Origin: an uncultured Mediterranea sp.
Lineage (GTDB): Bacteria; Bacteroidota; Bacteroidia; Bacteroidales; Bacteroidaceae
Assembly: GCA_946007445.1 (NCBI GenBank)
Contig: CAMGAL010000005.1
Coordinates: 1-25,876 of the forward strand
Reading direction: 5' to 3'
Length of the DNA: 25,876 nt
Made by a program: the position numbers and the translations under genes. Under the pieces are notes generated by a model, which made no database searches, was not told the origin of the DNA, and was given only the letters and a program-made list of their open reading frames with translations. Of this stretch, positions 1-7,231 are shown piece after piece; position 1 is the first letter of the stretch; the number at the start of each line of letters is the position of its first letter.

Positions 1-493
1 CCGTGATACCCTCCTCGAAGGTGGAGTGGCTCTGTGCCGTCACACCTTGAACGAAGGTGATGTGCCCCTGTGCCGTATCGGGTATGTCCTTTCGGAGATA
101 CTTGTCGTCGAGGTTGCCTATCTCGCTACGCACAGCTTCTATCTGGATGTCGGTATAGGCATTGGATTGCGCGACGGCTGTCTCGACGGCCAGCTGAACG
201 CCTGCCTCTACTTGGGTGTCGGTGTATTGCTTGGCCTGCTCGATAGCCTGGGCAATCTCTTCTTGTGTAGCATCGCCAAGCCCCTCCGTAGCTCGTTCTA
301 TCTCGTAGAGGATTCTCAGCGACGAAAATAGGTTATTGTCTGAAGGAATAGTTCCGTCCTTCTCCTTGATGACATACATAGGCATCTCTCCGGACCCGCT
401 CCCGGGGCCTGGATTACTCTCCTTGAAAGCAACGTTCTCACCGTTTACCTCAAAGATAATGTCGCTATGTTCTTCATCAATGTAGTAAGGCAT
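1..493 (-). CDS. Partial phage tail/fibre-type structural protein (N-terminal 164 codons; runs off left edge)
   Basis: This reading frame stays open from an ATG at 493 to the window edge, so only the N-terminus is visible. The protein begins MPYYIDEEHSDIIFEVNGEN, then has a short Gly/Ser/Pro stretch (NPGPGSGSGEMP). A helical part with two similar YTD(T/I)Q units follows (QYTDTQVEAGV and AYTDIQIEAV). The visible part ends with YLRKDIPDTAQGHITFVQG and a further, similar F-x-x-G stretch. From memory, RKDIPDTAxGxITF-type repeats occur in tail or fibre proteins of Bacteroides phages; that assignment is family knowledge and not a search result. Its ATG overlaps the TAA stop of the upstream 206-aa gene (TAATG), which indicates translational coupling at the end of the head-gene operon. 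Only the 5' part is present, so full size and receptor-binding function cannot be judged. Confidence 0.75.
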   Translation of the reverse strand, partial: MPYYIDEEHSDIIFEVNGENVAFKESNPGPGSGSGEMPMYVIKEKDGTIPSDNNLFSSLRILYEIERATEGLGDATQEEIAQAIEQAKQYTDTQVEAGVQLAVETAVAQSNAYTDIQIEAVRSEIGNLDDKYLRKDIPDTAQGHITFVQGVTAQSHSTFEEGIT

Positions 494-1113
494 TACTTCT
501 TCGATAAGCAGGCCACCGCCATTTGCTGCATAGCCTCGGCAGCGGACTTGTTCTCAAAAATCGTATAGACCACGCTCGCAGTCATATAGCATACGGCCAG
601 CGAAATATCATCAGGCAAGTTGTCAGAACTCGAATAGTCAGACTCGTACACGAACATCAAAAGCTTGTCATCCTTCGCGCCGGGGTAGAGAAACAGCTGC
701 TTCTCTCCTTCACTTCCATACCCGTAGATACATACCGGATGATTCACACCAGAGCGGGTGTAAGGGTTGCACTGACGCAAATAGGCTTCCGAATCCATCG
801 TATCAGCGCTCACGCATACGGCCTTCCAACTCTTCAGCTGTATGCCTATCAGTGACACGAATCCGTCCGGCACAGAAATCGTAGCATAGCCACCCTTATC
901 GTCTATCTTCAGAGTTGCGTCGCTTGCACCGTTCTTCGGATTCACGCATCGGTTCTCCGATAGCGACTGCACAAGGCGGACCGCCTCGGCGATGGACTTT
1001 TCAATGTAGTCGCTCACCCGAAGCGTATCTTCCGACAGGAGCGAAAGCTCCGTGTCACCTCCGGCCTCGTTCAGTATCACCAGCGTCTTGGCTACTATCT
1101 CTGCTTGGGTCAT
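493..1113 (-). CDS. Putative head-tail adaptor / neck protein (206 aa)
   Basis: A soluble 206-aa protein with an N-terminal helical region (MTQAEIVAKTLVILNEAGGD) and a central beta-rich part (YATISVPDGFVSLIGIQLKSWK). Aromatic short strands follow (VCIYGYG, LFLYPG), and a C-terminal helix starts with LPDDISLAVCYMTASVVYTI. A helix beginning 'LPDDI..A..Y..A..V' after a beta region is common in phage connector or adaptor proteins. I believe similar proteins sit downstream of the capsid gene in Bacteroides phages, but the name is inferred from position and style. The ATG lies 3 nt beyond the stop of the 149-aa gene, and the stop overlaps the next start, so the gene belongs to a tightly packed leftward structural operon. 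It could instead be another neck or tail-completion protein. No enzymatic motif is visible. Confidence 0.7.
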   Translation of the reverse strand: MTQAEIVAKTLVILNEAGGDTELSLLSEDTLRVSDYIEKSIAEAVRLVQSLSENRCVNPKNGASDATLKIDDKGGYATISVPDGFVSLIGIQLKSWKAVCVSADTMDSEAYLRQCNPYTRSGVNHPVCIYGYGSEGEKQLFLYPGAKDDKLLMFVYESDYSSSDNLPDDISLAVCYMTASVVYTIFENKSAAEAMQQMAVACLSKK

Positions 1114-1116
1114 AGA

Positions 1117-1566
1117 CTACTTCCAGTTGGGGAATGACACATGCAGGCGTTCTGCCTGTTCCAGAATAGCCTCCTTGTGGGGAAGGTCGGACAACGTCAG
1201 ACCGTAAGGTTCTCCCATCAGCACCTCCTTGGCCATCTGAGAGTTCTTCACGTCGGGATAAGACGCCACTTCAGGCTCCTTCGCAACGGATGCACTCTCC
1301 TCCTTCGAAACGGATGCACTCTCCTCCTTCGCCTCACCGATGACAATCTTCTCGATGAGCTTGATACGCCCGGACTTGAACTTGTCAGAATCCTCAATGA
1401 GCTTCTGCACAATCTGATTTTCTGTTGTGAACGTAGCAGGTTCCACGCCGCGCGTATTGATGCTCCCATGCTGGAAGTCAACGCGAACGCTGCCACCGCC
1501 CAACGGAAGAACCGCATGATACTCCAACAGTCCGAAAACACCGTATTTCTTCTTGTATAACTTCAT
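1117..1566 (-). CDS. Probable head/virion protein of unknown function (149 aa)
   Basis: A 149-aa protein encoded directly after the capsid gene. The N-terminal half is beta-rich (MKLYKKKYGVFGLLEYHAVL, then GGGSVRVDFQHGSINTRGV). A Ser/Glu/Ala linker follows that contains a perfect eight-residue tandem duplication (KEESASVS / KEESASVA). The C-terminus is a short helical unit (SDLPHKEAILEQAERLHVSF), which resembles the small helix-extended-loop-helix motifs that end many phage head proteins. The ORF is separated from the capsid gene by a 125-bp spacer that holds a strong composite hairpin, and from the next gene by only 3 bp. It is probably a head-completion or decoration protein, but I do not recognise the family. 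Confidence 0.7.
   Translation of the reverse strand: MKLYKKKYGVFGLLEYHAVLPLGGGSVRVDFQHGSINTRGVEPATFTTENQIVQKLIEDSDKFKSGRIKLIEKIVIGEAKEESASVSKEESASVAKEPEVASYPDVKNSQMAKEVLMGEPYGLTLSDLPHKEAILEQAERLHVSFPNWK
1285..1332. repeat. 24-bp tandem duplication inside the 149-aa gene
   Basis: Two adjacent 24-bp copies (1285-1308 and 1309-1332) differ only in the last base. The unit is a multiple of three and encodes the duplicated KEESASV(S/A) linker. It is a likely replication-slippage site and may vary in copy number between related phages. Confidence 0.85.
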
Positions 1567-1597
1567 CGCTTCTGATTATTATGATTAGTAGATTTTC

Positions 1598-1675
1598 AGC
1601 TACAAGCTGCCGTTCCCGTAGGGGCGGCCTATATGTCCGTCCGCCCACACAAGGAACGGCTTATCACTCGTAGCT
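1598..1675 (-). promoter_or_regulatory. Three-tier hairpin in the spacer after the capsid gene
   Basis: Three nested inverted repeats fill the capsid-149 aa spacer. The outer stem is AGCTAC (1598-1603) with GTAGCT (1670-1675). The middle stem is GCCGTTCC (1609-1616) with GGAACGGC (1653-1660). The inner stem is GGGCGG (1622-1627) with CCGCCC (1641-1646), around a 13-nt loop. All arms match perfectly. No T-tract follows the stem in the leftward direction, so it looks less like a simple intrinsic terminator. It may be an RNA processing, stability or attenuation element that lets the abundant capsid mRNA accumulate above downstream messages. The function is inferred; the pairing is directly visible. 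Confidence 0.7.
1666..1675 (-). repeat. Spacer motif copy 1 (AGCTACGAGT on the coding strand)
   Basis: This 10-base motif lies 16 nt past the end of the capsid gene. It is repeated exactly at 3385-3394, just past the stop of the scaffold gene. In both spacers it is followed by an imperfectly matching stretch that ends in a C(A/C)TACGGGA-type sequence, so the two spacers appear related. Confidence 0.6.
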
Positions 1676-1691
1676 AAGCAGCTGGAACGAT

Positions 1692-3350
1692 TTATTCTCC
1701 CTTCACGTAGATCGTGCCGTCATACTTCGCCCAGGCAGTGCCGTTCCACTGGTACAGCTCACCGGACTTCGACCCGCTGATGCCGGCGCAATCCACGCTC
1801 AACAGATAGACACTGTTCAGGGCAGGATTCTCAGGAGCGCTCACAGCGTCAGCCCAAGGCTTGATGACCACGCCACCGGGCAGGTCAGAGGCACCCTCTT
1901 CACCGTTCACCCAGATGTGCGAAGTACCCTTCAGAGCCAGCGCGTTGGTCGAGATGATGCACTTTCTCGTAGCCTCTTCGCCCTCCACGCGGTCAGAGCT
2001 CTGTTCCTCGTTCTTCATGTAGTAGCGCACCAGGCCCTCCGTGTCGATGATACCACCGCTGTTCTCGTAGCCCAGCACGTCCAGCGTAGGTTCATGCTTC
2101 AGGTAGAAGTCACCGAACACCGTGTGGAGCTGAGTCACGGCAAAGCCCCAAATCTCAGACTTCGTCATCGTGATGTCCTTGTGCTTCGTGAAGTCGATGT
2201 TCTGGATGTTCTCCAAGCAGTTCTTGCCCATCAGCCAGATGGCCGACTTCGAGCAGTTCTGACCCGTGAACTTCATCTTGGCCAAGGCGATGATCTCCTC
2301 AAACGTCCACTTGCCCATGTGGTCATACTGACGGACAAACTGCCAGCGAATGCCCTCCGTGGTGTACACATACTGTACGCCCACCTCGCCGCGGTCCACC
2401 TTGAACTTCGACTTGCGGCCAACCCACAGCGTGCGGTTGCACTCGCGGCGGAACTGCTTCACGATAGCCTCCGCAATGGTCGCTTCCGCAAAGGGGATGC
2501 GCTTGCGCTGGGCGTCGAAGTAGTCCGACACAATCTGGTTCAGAATCATCTTCTGAAGGTACACACGCTTAGGAGTGGGAGTTACCATGTTCGGAGCCAC
2601 ATACTTCTGAGTCTCCGCACAAGCATTGGCCAGGAAGATGAGCTTCGTGCCTTTCGGAATGGCAGGGAGCGTGCAGAACTCGTCCGTCGTGTTCGTCTTC
2701 GGGCCGTTCACCGCACGCACAATCGGATTCTTCGACGAATCCTTGCCTACGATGAACAACATCAGGTCAGAACCCTCGATGGGCGACTTGCCATCCTCCG
2801 AATAGCCGTTCACGCCCTTTACAATCACCGTACCATAGTCCTGGAACATCGCACGGTCAGCCGTCGGAACCTCAATCACAGCCTGCTCCTCCTGAGCCGC
2901 ACTGTAATCCTTCGACACCGTAGTGAACGACTTGCGTTCATCAATCAGGTAGTGGTCCACCTCCATGCCCGTAGTCTTCATCTTCTTCTTCGCCTTACGC
3001 ATGATACCATCCAATACGGTCTCATCCGTGCCAATCAAGAAGATCTCTTCGTCAATATCAGGCTGGATCAACCCTTCGCCACCTACACCGCCGGTAGCTT
3101 CGGCAGCGCCGGTCACGGTCGTAGGCTGTCCGGGCTCCTGAGTAGGAAAACCGGCAGCGCCTCCGGCAGCAGAAGCAACATCGCCTCCCACAGCTACGGT
3201 AGCGTCAGCCATCAGATAACCGCCGCCTACAAACAGACACACAAGGGTCATCAACACACTGAGGATGCCCCATTTCTCTCTCTTCGCAAATTTCAGTAAA
3301 TTCTCCATAAACATTGTTTTTGTTGGGTTATTATTCTTTTTAGTTTTCAT
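1692..3350 (-). CDS. Probable major capsid protein with N-terminal signal-anchor-like segment (552 aa)
   Basis: A 552-aa protein directly downstream of the scaffold-like gene, and the obvious candidate for the major capsid subunit by size and position. The N-terminus is unusual. A K/N-rich lead (residues 1-12) is followed by MENLLKFAKREKWG, then a hydrophobic stretch at about residues 29-48 (GILSVLMTLVCLFVGGGYLM). A Gly/Ala-rich low-complexity region to about residue 95 comes next. The body begins near IDEEIFLIGTDETVLDGIMR and continues with MEVDHYLIDERKSFTTVSKD and a basic segment (RRECNRTLWVGRKSKFKVDR). A small C-terminal domain follows VYLLSVDCAG and contains GELYQWNGTAWAKYDG. I recall similar leads on capsid proteins of other Bacteroides phages; the family label (SU10/N4-like HK97 fold) is a guess. 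Internal ATGs at 3314 and 3308 are alternative starts, since the first dozen codons look like A-rich leader. The basic flank before the hydrophobic stretch predicts N-in topology. Confidence 0.8.
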   Translation of the reverse strand: MKTKKNNNPTKTMFMENLLKFAKREKWGILSVLMTLVCLFVGGGYLMADATVAVGGDVASAAGGAAGFPTQEPGQPTTVTGAAEATGGVGGEGLIQPDIDEEIFLIGTDETVLDGIMRKAKKKMKTTGMEVDHYLIDERKSFTTVSKDYSAAQEEQAVIEVPTADRAMFQDYGTVIVKGVNGYSEDGKSPIEGSDLMLFIVGKDSSKNPIVRAVNGPKTNTTDEFCTLPAIPKGTKLIFLANACAETQKYVAPNMVTPTPKRVYLQKMILNQIVSDYFDAQRKRIPFAEATIAEAIVKQFRRECNRTLWVGRKSKFKVDRGEVGVQYVYTTEGIRWQFVRQYDHMGKWTFEEIIALAKMKFTGQNCSKSAIWLMGKNCLENIQNIDFTKHKDITMTKSEIWGFAVTQLHTVFGDFYLKHEPTLDVLGYENSGGIIDTEGLVRYYMKNEEQSSDRVEGEEATRKCIISTNALALKGTSHIWVNGEEGASDLPGGVVIKPWADAVSAPENPALNSVYLLSVDCAGISGSKSGELYQWNGTAWAKYDGTIYVKGE

Positions 3351-3384
3351 TCAACGCTCCCGTATGGGCTGACACGCAAGCATG

Positions 3385-3394
3385 ACTCGTAGCT
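3385..3394 (-). repeat. Spacer motif copy 2 (AGCTACGAGT on the coding strand)
   Basis: An exact copy of the 10-base motif at 1666-1675, here only 3 nt downstream of the scaffold gene in the 47-bp spacer before the capsid gene. A small CCC(GTAT)GGG inverted repeat follows on the transcribed side (3359-3368). A shared post-stop element flanking both sides of the capsid gene suggests common RNA handling. Confidence 0.55.
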
Positions 3395-3397
3395 CAA

Positions 3398-4132
3398 TTA
3401 CGCCTTCATGGCCGCTTCAAGCAACGGATTCCCGCTCTTCTTCGATTTCTGAGGAGGAACCGAGCTCGTCATGCCCTTCGGCATACCGTCGCCTCTATCC
3501 TCACGCATACGGTTGATGTTTGTGTTGCGGCCCTTCACCTCGCCAGCAGCCATCGCATCCTCCACATCCTTGTCGTGGTTGAACCCGTTCGTCAACAGCT
3601 GGAACGGCTCGTGCAGGTTGCCCAGCACCATCGGCTCAATCACCTTCTTCCACACATCGTCCATGTACTGCTCAGGGTCGATGCCCTTCTCCTCGCACAG
3701 CTTCGTCAGGATAGGCAGACTCTTCGCCACATTCTCCTTGTACGACTTCTCCGAGGCAAGCAAGCGCTCCATTTCATCCTTCCGCTCCTCCTCGGCCTTG
3801 GCAATCTCCTCATACTCCGGACTGCCTTCCTCAGCGTTCACCAGATCCTTGCCGAAGTAGCGGGCAAAAGCCGCACCGGCACCTCGCTTCTTTGAAGCCA
3901 CGTCCGAAAATACCTGAGCCAGCCGAGGATCAGAGGTCAGAACGTCTGAAAACGCCTTACGCTGTTCCTTTCCACGGTTGATGTAGTCCATCAGCTGAGA
4001 CGATGATACCTCATCGTCGTCACCGTTGTAGCCGTCTATCTCACCGGCAAGCAGCTCGCGGAGCTTCTCCCTGTTGCTCTTCTCTGGAGCCGGGGCAGCA
4101 TCCTGCATCTCTTTTTTCTCTTCTTCTTCCAT
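3398..4132 (-). CDS. Probable capsid scaffolding protein (244 aa)
   Basis: A very acidic, helical protein placed immediately upstream of the capsid gene, the classic scaffold position. It starts MEEEEKKEMQDAAPAPEKS. It continues with a charged helix (NREKLRELLAGEIDGYNGDD) and long Glu/Lys-rich helices (YEEIAKAEEERKDEMERLLA). It ends in a basic, Gly/Pro/Ser-rich tail (KSKKSGNPLLEAAMKA), which fits the scaffold pattern of an acidic rod with a basic C-terminal capsid-binding end. I chose the ATG at 4132 over the in-frame ATG at 4225. The additional 31 residues (hydrophobic and Phe-rich) come from AT-rich intergenic DNA, and the acidic start follows an A/T-rich leader. The assignment is by position and composition; no fold-specific motif is visible. 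A fused protease is not apparent. Confidence 0.75.
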   Translation of the reverse strand: MEEEEKKEMQDAAPAPEKSNREKLRELLAGEIDGYNGDDDEVSSSQLMDYINRGKEQRKAFSDVLTSDPRLAQVFSDVASKKRGAGAAFARYFGKDLVNAEEGSPEYEEIAKAEEERKDEMERLLASEKSYKENVAKSLPILTKLCEEKGIDPEQYMDDVWKKVIEPMVLGNLHEPFQLLTNGFNHDKDVEDAMAAGEVKGRNTNINRMREDRGDGMPKGMTSSVPPQKSKKSGNPLLEAAMKA

Positions 4133-4251
4133 ATAGACACGAAAAATAATTTTCCACAAAAAAAGGAAGAAAAGGCGGAATCCAAAGTGCGAAATCACAA
4201 CTATTATCATGTAAAAACGCCACATTCTTCATATTAGAGCAAAACTTTAGC

Positions 4252-4259
4252 TATCTTTG
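4252..4259 (+). promoter_or_regulatory. Bacteroidota-type -7 box for the terminase operon
   Basis: TATCTTTG matches the TAnnTTTG -7 consensus of Bacteroidota. No TTG is found 19-21 nt upstream, so the -33 element is weak or absent. The box lies in an imperfect inverted repeat centred on AGCT (4239-4260, arms GCAAA and TTTGC), which could be an operator. Transcription would start about 10 nt before the ATG at 4276, and this makes the in-frame ATG at 4288 a reasonable alternative start. In the other direction of this 143-bp divergent spacer I see no clear promoter for the scaffold gene. Confidence 0.55.
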
Positions 4260-4275
4260 CTAAAAACTTGTAAGT

Positions 4276-4665
4276 ATGGAATGTATAATGAGAAAATCAA
4301 GAGATAGATTTGTCCGTGAGGCTTTCTTCGACATCCTCAAGTCATATAGCTGTGGGCTGTCGCGGCTATCCACAGAAGAGGCCATCTGCATTTTAATGGA
4401 CCACCCGGCTCCCAGATTCTTCGTATCGTTCCATACGGCAAGGCGCATGGTCTCGCTTATGATAAGGGGAATCAAGCCAAAAGGAATCAACCAAAACAAA
4501 CTGATGATGTACCAGGAGATATTACGTCGATACATACAAGCCGGAGGAGACGGCACCCAGTACAAAATCCTCGAGAAGATTATCCAGCAGCCAGCCCCAT
4601 CGCTGTACGTCAATCGAAGCACCATGAGGAGTATCGTGTATAGAAGCCTTAAAAACAAATTCTGA
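4276..4665 (+). CDS. Small basic protein in the small-terminase position, with an internal duplication (129 aa)
   Basis: A basic 129-aa protein, first gene of the rightward operon, two genes before the large terminase. It contains two copies of a motif: PAPRFFVSFHTARRMVS (residues 44-60) and PAPSLYVNRSTMRSIVY (106-122). Each is preceded by a short helix (EEAICILMDH and YKILEKIIQQ). The repeat pattern PAP-x-x-(F/Y)-V-x-x-x-T-x-R is 62 residues apart, so the protein looks like a tandem duplication of one small domain, possibly DNA-binding helix-turn-helix units. I do not recognise a named family. The position suggests a packaging initiator (small terminase) or a late regulator, but this is inference. 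ATG 4276 is used here; ATG 4288 (MRKSRDRF) is equally plausible because the promoter box lies close by. Three bases separate it from the rhomboid gene. Confidence 0.75.
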   Translation: MECIMRKSRDRFVREAFFDILKSYSCGLSRLSTEEAICILMDHPAPRFFVSFHTARRMVSLMIRGIKPKGINQNKLMMYQEILRRYIQAGGDGTQYKILEKIIQQPAPSLYVNRSTMRSIVYRSLKNKF

Positions 4666-4668
4666 ATC

Positions 4669-5154
4669 ATGCCACTCATCATCCTGCTTGTATTAGTCTA
4701 TTCAGTCAGCCGTTATACCGACCTGACAGGGTGGGGGATGACGCAATCCTCTCCATGGTGGACGGCCATCACAGCACAGCTACTGCACCTCAACCTGTTA
4801 CATCTGCTCTCCAACTCCGTGCTCATAGCCATGTATAGCAGATGGTACACACGATGGCTCAATCCATACATCTCAATCCCGCTCACGGCGCTCGTGTCTA
4901 TCATTTCCATCACGCTCTCGGCACAGCAAATGCCCACTTGTGGAGCATCCTGCATCGTATGCGCCATGATGGGGCTCATCGTAGCCACGCAGGAAAGGAA
5001 AGCAAGTCTGAAGAATGCCCTGATGGTCTCATGCTGCATCATCCTGACGGCACTGCTGCCCTCATCCGTCAACTGGCAGGCGCACGCCTACGCATTCTCA
5101 GCAGCAGCCGTTGTCACATCCCTGCTCGGAAACAAAATCTATGCTGCCCGTTAG
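4669..5154 (+). CDS. Rhomboid-family intramembrane serine protease (161 aa)
   Basis: A polytopic membrane protein of five or six hydrophobic segments with the rhomboid signature. HLNLLHLLSN (residues 40-49) supplies the H-x4-H-x3-N motif, where the Asn forms the oxyanion site. CGASC (91-95) gives the catalytic serine, S94, in G-x-S context. H139 in WQAHAYAF supplies the catalytic histidine near the last helix. The spacings (N49 to S94 is 45; S94 to H139 is 45) are close to those of E. coli GlpG (47 and 53). The usual final Gly of GxSG is Cys here, and the Gly-rich pattern after the histidine is replaced by Ala/Ser. Rhomboids cut transmembrane segments of substrates inside the lipid bilayer. 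At 161 aa it is near the minimal size of the family. It sits between the 129-aa gene and the large terminase, overlapping the latter by 14 nt, so it is expressed with packaging genes. The substrate is unknown; the membrane-anchored capsid precursor is a candidate. Confidence 0.85.
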   Translation: MPLIILLVLVYSVSRYTDLTGWGMTQSSPWWTAITAQLLHLNLLHLLSNSVLIAMYSRWYTRWLNPYISIPLTALVSIISITLSAQQMPTCGASCIVCAMMGLIVATQERKASLKNALMVSCCIILTALLPSSVNWQAHAYAFSAAAVVTSLLGNKIYAAR

Positions 5155-7156
5155 AGAAACCATACAACAGAACAGAGAACGCCTTGCCAACATCAGAGCC
5201 ACCTACGACCCGGTCAGCGGACAAGGCTCATTCTCTACACCCAGAGAGAAAGTCCGTATCGACGGATTCGATATGAACGAACTCTTCCTGCCCGAATCCT
5301 TCTGCCGGACACCATTCATCGCCGAGCTCACAAAGCCAGGAGGAGTCATACGATTCGCGCAAGAGAGACTGCACACCTCGTTCACCGACACAGTCAAGAA
5401 CGAACTCTACCTTGCATTCTCAGCCGAACGAATCAAGCACGACTTCGAGTTCTTCTGCTACGCCTGCATACTCATCGCAGCCAAGGGAAAGGGTAGGGAC
5501 ATACCGTTCCTGCTCAACAGGGCACAACGCATCTACCTCAAAAGCATGGAGGAACTACGGCTTGCAGACAAACCCATCGACATCATCCTCTGCAAGTCAC
5601 GACAGTGGGGAGGATCCACACTCACGCAAATCTACATGCTATGGCTCCAGCTCTTCCACCGTAGCAACTGGAACTCCGCCATCTGCGGACACGTGCAATC
5701 CGCATCACGCACCGTCACCGGTATGCTCCAAAAAGCCATCGACAACATGCCGCTATGGGCCACCTCATACACACCCATCAAGACCGCACCATTCCAAGGC
5801 TCACAGAACACACGCATCATCAGCCACGGCAACGGACGATACTCCGTAGGCTCCGCCGAAAAACCCGACAGCATACGCTCCGAAGACATCTCCATGGCAC
5901 ACCTTACCGAAGTAGGCCTGTGGCGAGACACCAAAGGGAAGAAACCCGAAGACCTCGTACAGTCCATCTTCGGCTCCATACTCTCCGGACCCTACACCAT
6001 GAAAGTCCTCGAGTCCACGGCTAAAGGAGTAGGCAACTACTTCCACCGCACCTGGCTCAAGGCCGTCAACGGAGAAAACAACTTCACACCCGTATTCATA
6101 CCCTGGTTCACTGACGACAAGAACAGCCTCTACATCGAACCCAAGCAATACATCCCATTCATCCACTCGCTCACCGAGTACGAAGAATGGCTCTTCTCCA
6201 TCGGAGCCACGCTCGAAGCCATCGCCTGGTACCGCAGCAAGGCACTCGAAATGCAGGACGAGTGGCGCATGAAGTCCGAATACCCCTCCGATGCCGAAGA
6301 AGCCTTCCAAAGCTCCGGACGCATCCTCTTCCCACGGCGATACATCGCCAACGCGCGTCGCACCTTCCTGCCCCCCACCACCTCCGGCGACGTCTTGGCC
6401 CTCGCGCCAAAGGGAGCACAAGCATTCGCCTCCATACGCTTCGAACCCTCCAACCCCGAAGGCACCTACGACAACCTGTGGCACATCTGGCAACTGCCCG
6501 ACAACACCACACACCGACACCGCGACCGATACATCGTCTCCGTAGACATCGGAGGCACCTCCGAAGCAGCCGACTACTCCGTCATCAAGGTAGCCGACCG
6601 CCTCCCCATGCTCGAACCCCAAGGCGTGCCCGAGGTCGTGGCCGAGTGGCGAGGGCACATCGAACACGACCTGCTCATCTGGAAAGCCGCACAAGCAGCC
6701 ACTGCCTACGGCAACGCCCTGCTCGTCGTAGAGAGCAACACCCTCGAAACCGAAGGAACTGAAGGCGACAACTTCGAGTACGTGCTCGACGAGATAGCCG
6801 ACCACTACGATAACCTCTATTCCCGCACTTCGCCCGAACAGATACGACAAGGAATGCCCCTGCGCTACGGATTCCACACCAACCCGCGCAGCAAGACCAC
6901 CATCATCAACCACCTCAAAGCCTGCCTGCGCGACTCCCTCTACCTCGAGCGGAGCCTGCCCACAACCCTCGAGATGCAGACCTACGAACTCAAGGAGAAC
7001 GGACGCGAGATGGGAGCCGTCGAAGGATGCCACGACGACCTCGTCATGGCCACCGCCATACTCATATACGTCTGCTACCACTGGCCGCTGCCGGCACCCA
7101 CCCGCCAGGACTCAGGCAACCGGCGCCTGCGCACCGTCTCCGAAGCCTCCGTATGA
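5141..7156 (+). CDS. terL: Large terminase subunit (DNA-packaging ATPase-nuclease, 671 aa)
   Basis: A full-length motor protein that cuts concatemeric DNA and pumps it into the prohead. The ATPase domain shows a terminase-type Walker A, KSRQWGGST (residues 152-160), and a Walker B region ISMAHLTEV (250-258) with E257 as the likely catalytic acid. The RNase H-like nuclease domain shows VSVDIGG with D469, LLVVESN with E531, and GCHDDLVMA with D632/D633, the three expected acidic sites. Length is normal to slightly long. The start at ATG 5141 (MLPVRETIQQ) is preferred over the in-frame ATG 5111, which would put a further ten residues inside the rhomboid gene; even so it overlaps that gene by 14 nt, which implies coupling. 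No portal gene is seen next to it in this window, which is unusual for terminase neighbourhoods. Codon use is strongly C-ending, and this creates long shadow ORFs on the other strand. Confidence 0.95.
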   Translation: MLPVRETIQQNRERLANIRATYDPVSGQGSFSTPREKVRIDGFDMNELFLPESFCRTPFIAELTKPGGVIRFAQERLHTSFTDTVKNELYLAFSAERIKHDFEFFCYACILIAAKGKGRDIPFLLNRAQRIYLKSMEELRLADKPIDIILCKSRQWGGSTLTQIYMLWLQLFHRSNWNSAICGHVQSASRTVTGMLQKAIDNMPLWATSYTPIKTAPFQGSQNTRIISHGNGRYSVGSAEKPDSIRSEDISMAHLTEVGLWRDTKGKKPEDLVQSIFGSILSGPYTMKVLESTAKGVGNYFHRTWLKAVNGENNFTPVFIPWFTDDKNSLYIEPKQYIPFIHSLTEYEEWLFSIGATLEAIAWYRSKALEMQDEWRMKSEYPSDAEEAFQSSGRILFPRRYIANARRTFLPPTTSGDVLALAPKGAQAFASIRFEPSNPEGTYDNLWHIWQLPDNTTHRHRDRYIVSVDIGGTSEAADYSVIKVADRLPMLEPQGVPEVVAEWRGHIEHDLLIWKAAQAATAYGNALLVVESNTLETEGTEGDNFEYVLDEIADHYDNLYSRTSPEQIRQGMPLRYGFHTNPRSKTTIINHLKACLRDSLYLERSLPTTLEMQTYELKENGREMGAVEGCHDDLVMATAILIYVCYHWPLPAPTRQDSGNRRLRTVSEASV

Positions 7157-7231
7157 CAGGCGATAACGTCAAATAACCACGAATAACGGCGAAAAACCGC
7201 CCATCGCCGCACAACCTATGGATATAATCGT

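Noticed and set aside
1917..3299. 460-codon plus-strand ORF antisense to the capsid gene
   Set aside because: Shadow of the capsid gene: H/L/R-rich low-complexity product, no sensible domains, and the opposite strand encodes a clear structural protein.
4133..4225. Longer start of the scaffold protein at 4225
   Set aside because: Would add 31 residues of hydrophobic, Phe-rich sequence encoded by AT-rich spacer DNA; the acidic start at 4132 fits the family style better.
5801..7081. 426-codon minus-strand ORF antisense to the large terminase
   Set aside because: Val/Gly-rich shadow produced by C-ending codons of terL; terL has all expected motifs on the other strand.
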